Shown: positions 41,673 through 50,966, counted from the first letter of the stretch. The stretch is 64,000 nt of DNA from Streptomyces piniterrae (GCF_005048155.1 NZ_SUMB01000002.1:62001-126000), one strand, 5' to 3'. Translations and numbers: made by a program. The notes: a model not told the origin generated them from the sequence alone.

Positions 41673-43244
41673 TCAGTGTTGTTCGGGGGCGTTGGGGTCC
41701 GGAACGGCGGCGTGCCCGGCCAGGACACCGGTGCGCTTGCGCTGCACGAACCAGTAGTAGGCGAAGCCGCCGATCGCCACGACGCCGATGAACAGGAACG
41801 CCCCCCAGCGCAGATACCAGTGCTGGGGGCCGGTCGCGTTGTAGACGGCCGCGCGTGGCCAGGCGAGGTTGAGGGACATCGCGGCGCCCCAGAGGACGGC
41901 GAGGATGTTCACCGGGAGCCCGAATTTCCCGAGGGAGAAGCGTCCGGGGACCGGTGTCCAGCGGCCGCGCAGCCGCTGGACCAGCATCGGCAGGGTGACC
42001 ATCAGATACGCCAGATAGATCATGATGATCGCGATGCTGGTGATCACCGAGAAGATCTGCGGCTGGTTGACGTTGATCAGCAGGATGCCGACCGCCACCA
42101 GACCGATGACGATCGCGGGCAGCACCGGGGTCTGGAAGCGCGGGCTGACCTTGGCGAGCAGCGACGCGGCGGGCAGGTTGTTGTCCCGGGCCATCGCGAA
42201 CGCCAGGCGGATACCGGCGGTGTGCACCGCCAGCTCGCACACGGTGATCGCGATGACCACGCACCAGAGCACGATCTGCCCGATGGTCGAGCCGAGGGTG
42301 GAGAGCACGACGTACTGCAGACCGTCGACGGACAGCTCCTCGGCATGCAGGTCGGGGGTGGCCAGCAGGGCGAAGAGGAGGATGAGCCCGCCGATGAGGA
42401 ACGAGGCGACCAGTGCGCGGAGGATCGCACGGGGGGCGTTGCGGCCCGGGTCCTTGGACTCCTCGCCGAGCGACGAGGCCGTATCGAAGCCGTACATCAC
42501 ATACGCCGACGCCAGCGACGCCGTCAGGAACGCGCCGAAGTAGCCGAGACTCTCCCCCTCGCCCAGGCCGAAGGTCTCCGTGATCGCGCTCGGGCCGCGG
42601 GTGATGTGCGCGGCCAGCAGGATGATCAGCACGATGGCCGCGATCAGCTCGATCGCCACGCCCGCGGAGTTGATACGTGCCATCAGCTTGACGCCGAAGG
42701 CGTTGACCAGGGTGGTGAAGGTGACCAGCACGGTGCCGAGGAGGACGGCGTTGGCCGCGGCGTCGTATTTGCCGGTGCCGTCGCCGATGAACTGGAACCA
42801 GGACGAGATCTGCGGCAGCGTCACCTGGTAGGCCAGCGCCACGGCGGACAGCGAGACCATGGTGGCGGTCAGCATCATCCAGCCGCCGAGCCAGCCGACA
42901 TGCGGGCCGCCGAGCTGCTTGGCCCAGTTGTAGATCGAGCCGGCCACCGGATAGCGGGCGGCCAGCTCACAGAAGCACAGCGCCACCATCAGCTGGCCGA
43001 GGAAGACCATCGGCCAGGACCACCAGTACGCCGGGCCGCCGTTGCTCACCCCGAAGTAGAAGAGCTGGAAGGTGCCGGTGAGGATGGAGATATAGCTGAT
43101 CCCGGCGGCGAAGGTGTGGAAGTTGCCCAGGGTGCGCTTGAGTTCGGGCTTGTAGCCGAGTTCGGCGAGCGCGTGGTCGTCGTGCGAACCGTCGGCCGGG
43201 GTGCCGGAACCCGAGCCCCCGGAACTGTCGGGCGAGCCGGTCAC
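41673..43244 (-). CDS. APC-family permease (amino acid/choline-type)
   Basis: A 523-aa transporter with about 12 hydrophobic helices. FAAGISYISILTGTFQLFYF, CFCELAARYPVAGSIYNWAK and MYGFDTASSLGEESKDPGRN are typical APC motifs of the amino acid/choline or GABA permease branch. The start GTG 43244 overlaps the aldehyde dehydrogenase stop as GTGA, showing coupling. It should bring in the substrate of the two dehydrogenases, most simply choline or a related amine; amino-aldehyde precursors such as putrescine are an alternative. Confidence 0.83.
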   Translation of the reverse strand: MTGSPDSSGGSGSGTPADGSHDDHALAELGYKPELKRTLGNFHTFAAGISYISILTGTFQLFYFGVSNGGPAYWWSWPMVFLGQLMVALCFCELAARYPVAGSIYNWAKQLGGPHVGWLGGWMMLTATMVSLSAVALAYQVTLPQISSWFQFIGDGTGKYDAAANAVLLGTVLVTFTTLVNAFGVKLMARINSAGVAIELIAAIVLIILLAAHITRGPSAITETFGLGEGESLGYFGAFLTASLASAYVMYGFDTASSLGEESKDPGRNAPRAILRALVASFLIGGLILLFALLATPDLHAEELSVDGLQYVVLSTLGSTIGQIVLWCVVIAITVCELAVHTAGIRLAFAMARDNNLPAASLLAKVSPRFQTPVLPAIVIGLVAVGILLINVNQPQIFSVITSIAIIMIYLAYLMVTLPMLVQRLRGRWTPVPGRFSLGKFGLPVNILAVLWGAAMSLNLAWPRAAVYNATGPQHWYLRWGAFLFIGVVAIGGFAYYWFVQRKRTGVLAGHAAVPDPNAPEQH

Positions 43245-44710
43245 TCGAACCACCTCTGCGGCCGCGGCGCCGTATTACGCCAGATGTGCTTGGCCTCCCG
43301 GTACTCCGCCAGCCCCGCGGGACCCAGCTCCCGCCCGACGCCGGACTGCTTCATTCCGCCCCATTCCGCCTGCGGCACATAGGGGTGGAAGTCATTGATC
43401 CACACCGTTCCCGCCCGCAGCCGGGCCGCGACCCGGTGCGCCCGCTCGCTGTCCCCCGTCCACACCGCCCCGGCCAGGCCGTACTCGGTGTCGTTGGCGA
43501 GCGAGACCGCCTCGTTCTCGTCACGGAACCGCTCGACCGTCAGCACCGGGCCGAACGACTCGTCGCGCACCACGGACATGTCCGGTGTGCATTCGTCGAG
43601 CACCGTCGGCAGGTAGTAGAAGCCGTCGGCCAGCGCCGGATTGTCGGGCGCCGAGCCACCACACCGCAGTACCGCACCCTCGTCGAGACCGGCCGCCACA
43701 TACGCCTCCACCTTCGCGCGGTGCGCGGCCGAGATCAGCGGGCCGGTGCGGGCATGCTCGTCGAACGGCCCGCCCAGCCGGATCCGCTGGGCACGGGTGA
43801 CCAGCTCGTCGACGAACGCGTCATGCAGCTCCTCCTGGACGAGCAGCCGGGCGCCCGCCGAGCAGACCTGCCCGGAGTGCAGGAACACCGCCATCAGGGC
43901 GTAGTCGACGGCGGTGTCGAAATCGGCGTCCGCGAACACGATGTTCGGGTTCTTGCCGCCCAGTTCGAGGGCGATCTTCTTCACGGTGGGCGCGGCCGCC
44001 GCCATGATGCGCCGCCCGGTGACCAGCCCCCCGGTGAACGACACCATGTCCACCCGGGGATCCTCGGTGAGCGGCGCGCCCACCAGCGGCCCGGTTCCCA
44101 GCACCAGATTGGCCGCGCCGTCCGGCAGCCGGGCCTCGGCCAGCAGCCGCATGAGATGGATGGCGGTGTGCGGGGTCAGCTCGCTGGGCTTGAGGACGAA
44201 GGTGTTGCCGGCGGCGAGCGCGGGCGCGACCTTCCAGGCGGTCTGTAGCAGCGGATAGTTCCACGGCGTGATCAGCGCACAGACACCGACCGGCTCGTGC
44301 CGCACCGTACTGTCCGTCTCCGGGCTGCCGGTGTCCACGACCCGGTCGGTGCCGCCGGCCGCGGCCAGATTGCCGAAGTAGCGGAAGCAGCCCGCGATGT
44401 CGTCCATGTCGTACGCGCTCTCGACCAGCCGCTTCCCGGTGTCCAGGGACTCGGCCTTGGCCAGCGTGTCCCGGTCGCGCTCCAGCAGCTCGGCGACGCG
44501 CAGCACCAGCCGGCCGCGCTCGGCGGCCGGCGTCCGGGGCCAGGGCCCGTCGTCGAAGGCCGTACGGGCCGCCGCGACCGCCGCCGCCACATCCTTCGGA
44601 CCGCCCTCGTCGACGGTCGCGACCAGCGTGCCGTCCGCCGGGCAGCGGATCTCCCGCACCTGCCCGTCGGCCGCCGCGGTCCACTGACCTCCGATGAACA
44701 GCTCCGGCAT
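43241..44710 (-). CDS. Betaine-aldehyde-type aldehyde dehydrogenase
   Basis: A 489-aa NAD(P)-dependent ALDH. ITPWNYPLLQTAWKVAPALA includes the catalytic Asn region, VSFTGGLVTGRRI the nucleotide loop, KIALELGGKNPNIVFADADF the catalytic Glu, and LHSGQVCSAGARLLVQEEL the nucleophile Cys; ESFGPVLTVERF is the late Glu motif. The HSGQVCS block suits BADH/GbsA-type enzymes oxidising betaine aldehyde to glycine betaine, an osmoprotectant. ATG 44710 has GGAGG 7 nt upstream. First gene of the three-gene coupled set; no BetI-like regulator is adjacent. Confidence 0.87.
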   Translation of the reverse strand: MPELFIGGQWTAAADGQVREIRCPADGTLVATVDEGGPKDVAAAVAAARTAFDDGPWPRTPAAERGRLVLRVAELLERDRDTLAKAESLDTGKRLVESAYDMDDIAGCFRYFGNLAAAGGTDRVVDTGSPETDSTVRHEPVGVCALITPWNYPLLQTAWKVAPALAAGNTFVLKPSELTPHTAIHLMRLLAEARLPDGAANLVLGTGPLVGAPLTEDPRVDMVSFTGGLVTGRRIMAAAAPTVKKIALELGGKNPNIVFADADFDTAVDYALMAVFLHSGQVCSAGARLLVQEELHDAFVDELVTRAQRIRLGGPFDEHARTGPLISAAHRAKVEAYVAAGLDEGAVLRCGGSAPDNPALADGFYYLPTVLDECTPDMSVVRDESFGPVLTVERFRDENEAVSLANDTEYGLAGAVWTGDSERAHRVAARLRAGTVWINDFHPYVPQAEWGGMKQSGVGRELGPAGLAEYREAKHIWRNTAPRPQRWFE

Positions 44711-44937
44711 GGTGGTGCCTCCGGTCTCGGGTCTCGACGTGCCCCGTACGGGGTGGCGCTGCTGCGGGCCCGGCGTGCCGGATGGCCCGGGGCCCCGGGC
44801 GGACCTCGGTGACGATCTCTGCACCGAGAGTAAGACGGCCGGGACCGGACCGCACGGTACGAGGGGCCGCAGGGAGGCGCCGCCCGCCAGGTGGCAGCGC
44901 CGAGTGGCGCTTTCCGCCAGGGCGGGAGAATGGAGGT

Positions 44938-45417
44938 ATGCCCACAGAACCCGCATCAGGGGCGGCGGTCCCCGGGCCCGCCCCGCATCCGGTCCCCGAC
45001 ACCGCCGCGTATCTCGCCGGCCGCTGGAGCGTCGAACGCGTCGTGATCGATCTGCAGGCCGGCACGGAAGGCCGCTTCCGCGGCACCGCGGACTTCCGGC
45101 CCGACACGGCGGGGGAGGGGCTGGTGCACATCGAGGAGGGCGAGCTGACCTGGGGCGGGACGGTGCACCCGGCGAGCCGGACGCTGCGGCTGGCCCCTCA
45201 GCCGGACGGCACCGCCGAGGTCACCTTCGACGACGGCCGGCCCTTCCACGACCTGGACCTGCGCAGCGGCCACTGGACCGCCGTCCACCCCTGCGCCCCG
45301 GACCGCTACGAGGGCACCTTCACCGTCGTCTCCGTGGACGAATGGCGACTGGAGTGGCGGGTCGGCGGCCCGTCCAAGGACCAGCTGCTGCGCTCGGTCT
45401 ACCGGCGCCGGGGGTGA
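44938..45417 (+). CDS. DUF6314-family protein
   Basis: 159 aa matching DUF6314: DTAAYLAGRWSVERVVIDLQ, then FDDGRPFHDLDLRSGHWTAV, HPCAPDRYEGTFTVVS and WRVGGPSKDQLLRSVYRRR. Members are lipocalin-like small barrels of unknown function. ATG 44938 directly follows TGGAGGT. Divergent from the aldehyde dehydrogenase operon. No signal peptide. Confidence 0.82.
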   Translation: MPTEPASGAAVPGPAPHPVPDTAAYLAGRWSVERVVIDLQAGTEGRFRGTADFRPDTAGEGLVHIEEGELTWGGTVHPASRTLRLAPQPDGTAEVTFDDGRPFHDLDLRSGHWTAVHPCAPDRYEGTFTVVSVDEWRLEWRVGGPSKDQLLRSVYRRRG

Positions 45418-45480
45418 GGCGGGCACTCACCGGAGCATGAGATTCCGCCGCCATGCAGGCATATTGGTGACGCAACTGGA

Positions 45481-45518
45481 CTGACGGGCAGTCAGGCTAC
45501 GCCATCTGACGGGCAGTC
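45481..45518. repeat. 13-bp direct repeat CTGACGGGCAGTC, 25-bp period
   Basis: Copies at 45481-45493 and 45506-45518. Each includes the dyad TGAC-N5-GTC(A), operator-like. They lie about 170-200 bp upstream of the gamma-glutamyltransferase start in a 267-bp gap that holds no other feature. Confidence 0.65.
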
Positions 45519-45684
45519 GGCGCCCTCGTCATCCGTCGAAATACGGCCCGCTGAGCCGACCCAGGACGTTACCCACCGGGAACCTCAGATGTAGCGCAAT
45601 TAATGCCATCGGCAGTTGCCGCCCCCATCACCTCCTGTCAGGGTTTCAGCAATCTCAGCCCCTCCCGAGATACTCGGAGGCTCC

Positions 45685-47547
45685 ATGCCCGTCCGCCGCA
45701 CCGTGGTCGCCGCCGCCTCCGCCGCGGTGATCGCCGTCCCGTTGGTCTTCTCCCTCAACGCAAGCGCCCAGCCGGGCGCCGGCACCCCGTCCCGCGCCGC
45801 GCCGACGTCCGCGCTCACACCGCCCGCCAAGGAAGCCGTCGCCACCGGAAACGGCGGCGCGGTCTCCAGCGTCAACCCCTACGCCTCCCGGGCCGGCATC
45901 GAGGTACTGCGCCACGGCGGCAACGCCGTGGACGCCGCGGTCGCCACCGCCGCCGCCCTGGGAGTCGTCGAGCCCTACTCGGCGGGCATCGGGGGCGGCG
46001 GCTACTTCACGTACTACAACGCCCGCACCGGCAAGGTCAGCACCATCGACGGCCGGGAGACCGCCCCCGCCCGTATGAAATCGGACGCCTTCATCGACCC
46101 GGCCACGGGCAAGCCCATCCCGTTCCCCGAAGCCGTCAACTCCGGTCTCTCCGTGGGCGTACCGGGCACCCCGGCCACCTGGCGGAAGGCGCTGCGCGAC
46201 TGGGGCACCATCTCGCCGGCCAAGGCCCTGCGGCCGGCCACGCGCCTCGCCGACCAGGGCTTCGTCGTCAACGACGAATTCCGCGCCCAGACCGAGATGA
46301 ACGAGGAACGCTTCCGGAAGATCTCCTCCACCGCGAAGCTGTTCCTGCCGAACGGCGAACTCCCGGTCGTCGGCTCGCGCTTCCGCAACCCCGACCTCGC
46401 CCGTACCTACCGGGAACTCGCCCGCGACGGCATGGACGCGCTCTACCGCGGCCCGATCGGTCGCGATGTCGTCCACACCGTCCAGCACCCGCCCGTCGCA
46501 CCGGACGCGAACGCGAAGATACGCCCCGGCCTGATGGAGACCGGCGACCTCGCGAAATACACCCCGCTGCGCCGCGACCCCACCCATGCCACCTACCGCG
46601 GCCTCGATGTGTACTCCATGGCCCCCTCCTCCTCCGGCGGCACCACCGTCGGCGAGGCCCTCAACATCCTGGAGAACTACCACCTCTCCTCGGCCGACCG
46701 GGTCCAGGCGCTCCACCACTACCTCGAAGCCAGCCGTATCTCCTTCGCCGACCGCAACCGGTGGGTGGGCGACCCGGCGTTCTCCGACGTACCCACCGAC
46801 GAACTGCTGTCCAAGAAGTTCGCCAAGGACCGCGCCTGCCTGATCAGCCCCACCAGCACCCTCACCAGCCCGGTCGCGCCCGCCGACCCGCGCCGCCCCG
46901 GCACCGGCTGCAAGGCCCGCACCGGCAGCACCGAACCGTACGAGGGCCCCTCCACCACCCACCTGGTCGCCTCCGACCGCTGGGGCAACGTGGTGTCGTA
47001 CACCCTCACCATCGAGCAGACCGGCGGCTCCGCGATCACCGTGCCCGGACGCGGCTTCCTGCTCAACAACGAACTCACCGACTTCAACTTCACCCCGCTC
47101 GCCGAGGGCGTGCCCGACCCGAACCTGCCCGCCCCCGGCAAGCGCCCGCGCAGCAGCATGTCCCCGACGATCGTCCTGAAGGACGGCAAGCCGCTGCTCG
47201 CGGTCGGCTCACCGGGCGGCGCGACGATCATCACGACCGTGCTGCAGACCCTGGTCAACCGTGTCGACCTGGGCATGACCCTGCCCGACGCGGTCGCCGC
47301 CCCCCGGATCTCACAGCGCAACCGCGCCGACACCGAGGCCGAACCGGCGTTCCTCAAGTCCGCCGAGCGCACCGCACTGGACAAGCTCGGCCAGCACTTC
47401 GTGGAGGCCCCGAAGACCTTCACCCCGTCACCGGAGATCGGCGCCGTCGCCGCCCTGGAGTTCCTCTCCGACGGCCGCACCCAGGCGGTCGCCGAACCGA
47501 AACGCCGGGGTGGTGGGTCCGCGATGGTCGTCCACAAGGCCGGATAA
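45685..47547 (+). CDS. ggt: Gamma-glutamyltransferase, secreted
   Basis: A 620-aa Ntn-hydrolase proenzyme. Signal VVAAASAAVIAVPLVFSLNA with a SAQPGA end. The N-terminal large-subunit part has NAVDAAVATAAALGVVEPYS and GIGGGGYFTYYN. Autoprocessing should release a small subunit whose first residue is the Thr in GPSSTTHLVASD; SYTLTIEQTGGSAITVPGRG, NNELTDFNF and VGSPGGATIITTVLQ follow. It transfers or hydrolyses gamma-glutamyl groups of glutathione or other peptides outside the cell. ATG 45685 has CGGAGG 5 nt upstream. A large hairpin terminates it. Confidence 0.9.
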   Translation: MPVRRTVVAAASAAVIAVPLVFSLNASAQPGAGTPSRAAPTSALTPPAKEAVATGNGGAVSSVNPYASRAGIEVLRHGGNAVDAAVATAAALGVVEPYSAGIGGGGYFTYYNARTGKVSTIDGRETAPARMKSDAFIDPATGKPIPFPEAVNSGLSVGVPGTPATWRKALRDWGTISPAKALRPATRLADQGFVVNDEFRAQTEMNEERFRKISSTAKLFLPNGELPVVGSRFRNPDLARTYRELARDGMDALYRGPIGRDVVHTVQHPPVAPDANAKIRPGLMETGDLAKYTPLRRDPTHATYRGLDVYSMAPSSSGGTTVGEALNILENYHLSSADRVQALHHYLEASRISFADRNRWVGDPAFSDVPTDELLSKKFAKDRACLISPTSTLTSPVAPADPRRPGTGCKARTGSTEPYEGPSTTHLVASDRWGNVVSYTLTIEQTGGSAITVPGRGFLLNNELTDFNFTPLAEGVPDPNLPAPGKRPRSSMSPTIVLKDGKPLLAVGSPGGATIITTVLQTLVNRVDLGMTLPDAVAAPRISQRNRADTEAEPAFLKSAERTALDKLGQHFVEAPKTFTPSPEIGAVAALEFLSDGRTQAVAEPKRRGGGSAMVVHKAG

Positions 47548-47551
47548 GGCA

Positions 47552-47619
47552 CGAGCGGAGGCCAAGCCGAAGGCCCGGGTGGAGCTCCAAGCCCACCCGG
47601 GCCTTCGGCACTCCGCTCG
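47552..47619. terminator. Large bidirectional terminator
   Basis: A perfect 17-bp stem (GCCGAAGGCCCGGGTGG at 47566-47582 with 47593-47609), extended by a 9-bp outer stem CGAGCGGAG/CTCCGCTCG. It separates the convergent ggt and methyltransferase genes. Confidence 0.88.
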
Positions 47620-47628
47620 GCGCGCGCC

Positions 47629-48549
47629 TCAGCCCTTCACCGCCCGCACCGCGTACAGCAGCGGAATGATCGGCTCCGAGGGCGGCAGCCGCCACCAGCC
47701 GTTGTCCGACGGCACCATCGAATCGAAGCGCTTCCAGGGCAACAGCTCGGTCTCCCGGACCAGTTGGACGGTCAGCCCCGCTCCGGCCAGGGCCGAAACG
47801 ACCTCCCCGACGCCGTGCCGCCACTCATAACTGGTCGTCGCGCCCGTCACGGGCGGACCGTCGGTGTAGGTGCACGGCGTATCGCTCCTGAGGGGCCCTC
47901 GACCCGCCAAATAGTCGTGCCGGAGCAGCAGTTGCTGCCGCTCCGGGTCCGGCGTCGGGCCCAGCGCGTCCAGCAGCGGATGGAACTCCACCAGATACAA
48001 CGTTCCGCCGGGCCGCAGCAGCGCCTCGACGATCCCCGCCCAGACCGTCAGGTTCGGCAGGTAGCACAGCGCCCCCTTGCCGGTGTAGATCACATCGAAC
48101 CGGCGGCCGTCCAGCGCCTCCACCGCCCGGTGGACATCGGACCGTACGAACTCCATGTCCCGCCCGGCCTCGGCCGCCAGCCGCCGCGCCTCCGCGACCG
48201 ACGCCGCGGAGATGTCCAGCCCCACGGTGTGCGCGGCGCCCCGGTCGGCGAACGCGGCGGTCTCGGTGCCCAGATGGCACTGGAGATGCAGCACGTCCCG
48301 CCCCGCCAGCTCGCCGAGATCCGCCCACTCGAACGGGGCGAACCAGTGCTCGGCGGTACGGGAACCGTCCAGGCCGTAGAACTCGCTGGCCACGTGGACG
48401 GGGGTGCGGGCGTCCCAGTTCGCCTCGTTGGCGCGCACCATGTCCTCGATGGTCGGTGGCTGCCCGGTGAGGGGTGAATGTTCCGAGGCCGGTGCCACCT
48501 GGGCCGCGGGGATCGCCCCGGCCATCGGCTCACGCTTGTCTGTGGTCAT
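47629..48549 (-). CDS. Class I SAM-dependent methyltransferase
   Basis: 306 aa. The SAM motif is VLHLQCHLGTETAAFADRGA, with VGLDISAASVAEARRLAAEA as motif II, VRSDVHRAVEALDGRRFDVI and GGTLYLVEFHPLLDAL. Small-molecule methyltransferase; acceptor unknown. Its start overlaps the upstream TetR stop as ATGA, so both are translated from one mRNA and the regulator probably controls this gene. Confidence 0.85.
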   Translation of the reverse strand: MTTDKREPMAGAIPAAQVAPASEHSPLTGQPPTIEDMVRANEANWDARTPVHVASEFYGLDGSRTAEHWFAPFEWADLGELAGRDVLHLQCHLGTETAAFADRGAAHTVGLDISAASVAEARRLAAEAGRDMEFVRSDVHRAVEALDGRRFDVIYTGKGALCYLPNLTVWAGIVEALLRPGGTLYLVEFHPLLDALGPTPDPERQQLLLRHDYLAGRGPLRSDTPCTYTDGPPVTGATTSYEWRHGVGEVVSALAGAGLTVQLVRETELLPWKRFDSMVPSDNGWWRLPPSEPIIPLLYAVRAVKG

Positions 48550-49205
48550 CCACCCGTTGTACCTGCCTCACCCGGCGTCCACACCTCACCTTCCAGCACA
48601 TTGCGCATCCCGACCCACACCATGTTCATCAGCCGCAGAGTCATCCGCTCCGGCGACTCCTCGGGGTGCCGCTCCATCCAGTCGGTGAGCGTGTCCGCCG
48701 CGCCGACCAGGGCGTGCGCCACGAAGTCGGCCTCCTCGTCGTCCAGCCGGGTCCCCCCGGTGTTGTCAGCGATGCCGGCCCGGGCGAGCCCGGCGACCTG
48801 CTCCATCACGGCCCGCCGCGCCTGTGCCATCTCCGCCGCGATGGCCGGGCTCAACTCGGAGGCCTGCCGGTGCAGCACCACCCAGCTCGCACGGTGCTCG
48901 GTGACGAAGGTGAAGAAGGCGTCCAGGCCGGACTGCAGCCGCAGCTCGGGGGAGTGCGCCTCGCCCGCGGCGGCCTGGAACGCGGCCACCAGCCGTTCCG
49001 TCTCCCGCCGCAGACAGGCGAGGAACAGCCCTTCCTTGGAATCCAGATAGAGATAGACCATCGGCTTGGAGATCCCGGCCAGCTCGGCGATCTCGTCCAC
49101 CGACGCGGCGTGATAGCCCCGTTTGGCGAAGACCTGGATCGCCGCGTCGATGATCTGCTGCTCCCGGACCGGGCGGGGGACGCGTCGCCTGCGTGTGTCA
49201 CTCAT
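48546..49205 (-). CDS. TetR-family regulator
   Basis: A 219-aa TetR repressor: IIDAAIQVFAKRGYHAASVD and IAELAGISKPMVYLYLDSKE form the HTH; the C-terminal domain has FFTFVTEHRASWVVLHRQAS. ATG 49205; the TTTACTTGTGTACTAGGTAA side upstream is AT-rich and full of AGTAA/TTACT half-sites (49230-49257), very likely its operator. Coupled to the methyltransferase. Such regulators often sense fatty acyl or drug ligands; none can be named. Confidence 0.88.
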   Translation of the reverse strand: MSDTRRRRVPRPVREQQIIDAAIQVFAKRGYHAASVDEIAELAGISKPMVYLYLDSKEGLFLACLRRETERLVAAFQAAAGEAHSPELRLQSGLDAFFTFVTEHRASWVVLHRQASELSPAIAAEMAQARRAVMEQVAGLARAGIADNTGGTRLDDEEADFVAHALVGAADTLTDWMERHPEESPERMTLRLMNMVWVGMRNVLEGEVWTPGEAGTTGG

Positions 49206-49229
49206 CCCTGCCAGCTTACCTAGTACACA

Positions 49230-49257
49230 AGTAAACTTACTAAATAGTAACTTTACT
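49230..49257. promoter_or_regulatory. Array of AGTAA/TTACT operator half-sites
   Basis: Three overlapping inverted repeats: AGTAA-AC-TTACT (49230-49241), TTACT-AAAT-AGTAA (49237-49250) and AGTAA-CT-TTACT (49246-49257). They lie between the divergent TetR and DUF6461 genes in one of the most AT-rich patches of the window. Likely a cooperative TetR site covering both promoters. Confidence 0.65.
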
Positions 49258-49311
49258 GTGCGGTAATGTGAGTCGGGTGCGAGCATGGATGCCGGCATGG
49301 GGGAGTTGGGT

Positions 49312-49947
49312 ATGACGAACGGGCTGCGCTGGATATCCGAGGCATATGACATGGGGTACACGGTCGTACTCTGCGAAGGAATCTCGCCGGAGGAAATGCT
49401 GTCGCGAATGGGATTCGCCGAGGACCAGGTGTTCCCGCTGTCCCGCGACCAGGCGGACGACATCCTCTGCCTAGACGACGAGGGGACCGCCTCCGACCTG
49501 GAGTTCATCGACCCCGAGGACGAGGAGACGATAGAGCGCCTGGAGCGCTGCGGATTCCTCTCCCGGCCCGAGTCCATCGTGCGGGTGGGCGGCCACGGCG
49601 GATGGGCGTATGCGCTGGAGGCGTTCTTCGCGAATTCCAGCGACGAAGAACTACTGGCATCCCTGTCCAAGGACACCCGCGTCTTCGCGCTGCACTGCAA
49701 CGGCGGCAAAGGGTTCGGCGTCGCCTCGTTCGCCTCCTTCGGAGTCGTCCACTGCTCCTTCGAGATCGGCGCCCCGTGGGATGTGCCGGACGTGATGCCC
49801 GAGGAGCTTACGGAGTTCGTCGCGCCGGAGGACGACGAACCGGACGCGGTGGCCTTTCTGCGGTTCCTGGAAACCACGTACGGAATTTATGTTCCGTGGT
49901 CCGAGGCCGAGACGGAAGCGCGGCTCTCGGCTGCCTTCCCGGCCTGA
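49312..49947 (+). CDS. DUF6461-family protein
   Basis: A 211-aa acidic cytoplasmic protein matching my memory of DUF6461: LRWISEAYDMGYTVVLCEGI at the N-terminus, IVRVGGHGGWAYALEAFF in the middle, and LRFLETTYGIYVPW near the end. Function unknown. ATG 49312 follows GGGAGTTGGGT; the ATG at 49285 is in frame but less well placed. Divergent from the TetR pair, so it may share its operator. Confidence 0.78.
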   Translation: MTNGLRWISEAYDMGYTVVLCEGISPEEMLSRMGFAEDQVFPLSRDQADDILCLDDEGTASDLEFIDPEDEETIERLERCGFLSRPESIVRVGGHGGWAYALEAFFANSSDEELLASLSKDTRVFALHCNGGKGFGVASFASFGVVHCSFEIGAPWDVPDVMPEELTEFVAPEDDEPDAVAFLRFLETTYGIYVPWSEAETEARLSAAFPA

Positions 49948-50093
49948 CCGGATGAATACCCCTGAGTAGCAAAGGCGTTGGCGCCGACGCCCGGCATTTC
50001 GTGGGTATGTTGGAGTCCGCTCCGGGGCCGCCCGCCATGGCACGGCCGTCCCGGGCCGCATGGCGGTGGATGCCCAACGACGGGAAGTGTGGA

Positions 50094-50909
50094 ATGAGCC
50101 AGGAAACGCAACCGCAGTCCGATGCCGTCGACGTCAGCATCCCGAGCGTGGCGCGGATGTACGACTACTACCTCGGCGGCAAGGACAACTACGCCGTGGA
50201 CCGCGAGGCATGCGAAGAGCTGAACAAGGTCGTCCCGAGCACCAAGGTGCTGGCGATCAACAACCGGCGCTTTCTGCAGCGGGTGGTCCGCTGGCTGGCC
50301 CAGGAGCAGGGCATCCGGCAGTTCATCGACCACGGATCAGGTCTGCCGACCCAGGACAACGTCCACCAGGTGGCGCAGCGGGTCGACCCACAGGCCCGCG
50401 TGGTCTACGTCGACAACGACCCCATCGTCCTGGCGCACGGCCGGGCGCTGCTGGAGGAGAACGACCACACCGCCGTCATCCAGGCCGACATGCGGGACAC
50501 CGAAGGCATCTTCGGCAGCCCCGAGGTCGAGCGCCTGATCGACTTCAAGGAGCCGGTGGCCGCCCTGTTCGTCTCCGTACTGCACTGCATCCCGGACAAG
50601 GACGACCCCGCCGCACTGGTAAAGCGTGTCGCCGAACGACTGGTACCCGGAAGCTTTCTGGTGGCCTGTCAGCTGGTCAGCGAGGACAAGGCCACCCGCG
50701 ACTTCGTCACCGAGTTCATGGACAAGAGCACCCACGGCAACTGGGGCCGGGTACGTCAGGCACACGAACTGGAGGGGTTCCTGGACGGGCTGGAGATCCT
50801 GGAGCCCGGACTGGTGGAGGTCTCCACCTGGCGGCCGGACTCGGATCTCGGCCCGAAGCAGCTCACCATGGAGTGGATCGAGTACGGCGGCGTCGCCCGT
50901 AAGCCGTAG
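50094..50909 (+). CDS. PF04672 (DUF574) SAM-dependent methyltransferase
   Basis: A 271-aa protein of the actinobacterial S-adenosylmethionine-binding family PF04672: SIPSVARMYDYYLGGKDNYA is the hallmark N-terminus, then QFIDHGSGLPTQDNVHQVAQ, VVYVDNDPIVLAHGRALL and SVLHCIPDKDDPAALV. Streptomyces carry dozens of copies, often near XRE/DUF397 genes as here; the acceptor is unknown. ATG 50094 with GGAAGTGTGGA upstream. The longer frame from 50001 does not look coding. Confidence 0.87.
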   Translation: MSQETQPQSDAVDVSIPSVARMYDYYLGGKDNYAVDREACEELNKVVPSTKVLAINNRRFLQRVVRWLAQEQGIRQFIDHGSGLPTQDNVHQVAQRVDPQARVVYVDNDPIVLAHGRALLEENDHTAVIQADMRDTEGIFGSPEVERLIDFKEPVAALFVSVLHCIPDKDDPAALVKRVAERLVPGSFLVACQLVSEDKATRDFVTEFMDKSTHGNWGRVRQAHELEGFLDGLEILEPGLVEVSTWRPDSDLGPKQLTMEWIEYGGVARKP

Positions 50910-50966
50910 CGTACGCAGCGGTGGCCGTACCGGTACGAGGCAGCGGCTGACCAGTGCTCCGGCTGG

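Noticed and set aside
40191..43382. 1063-codon open frame on the plus strand
   Set aside because: It lies antisense to the GMC oxidoreductase and permease genes, is extremely rich in Gly/Asp/His/Arg as expected of a mirror frame in high-GC DNA, and has no ribosome site or domain motif.
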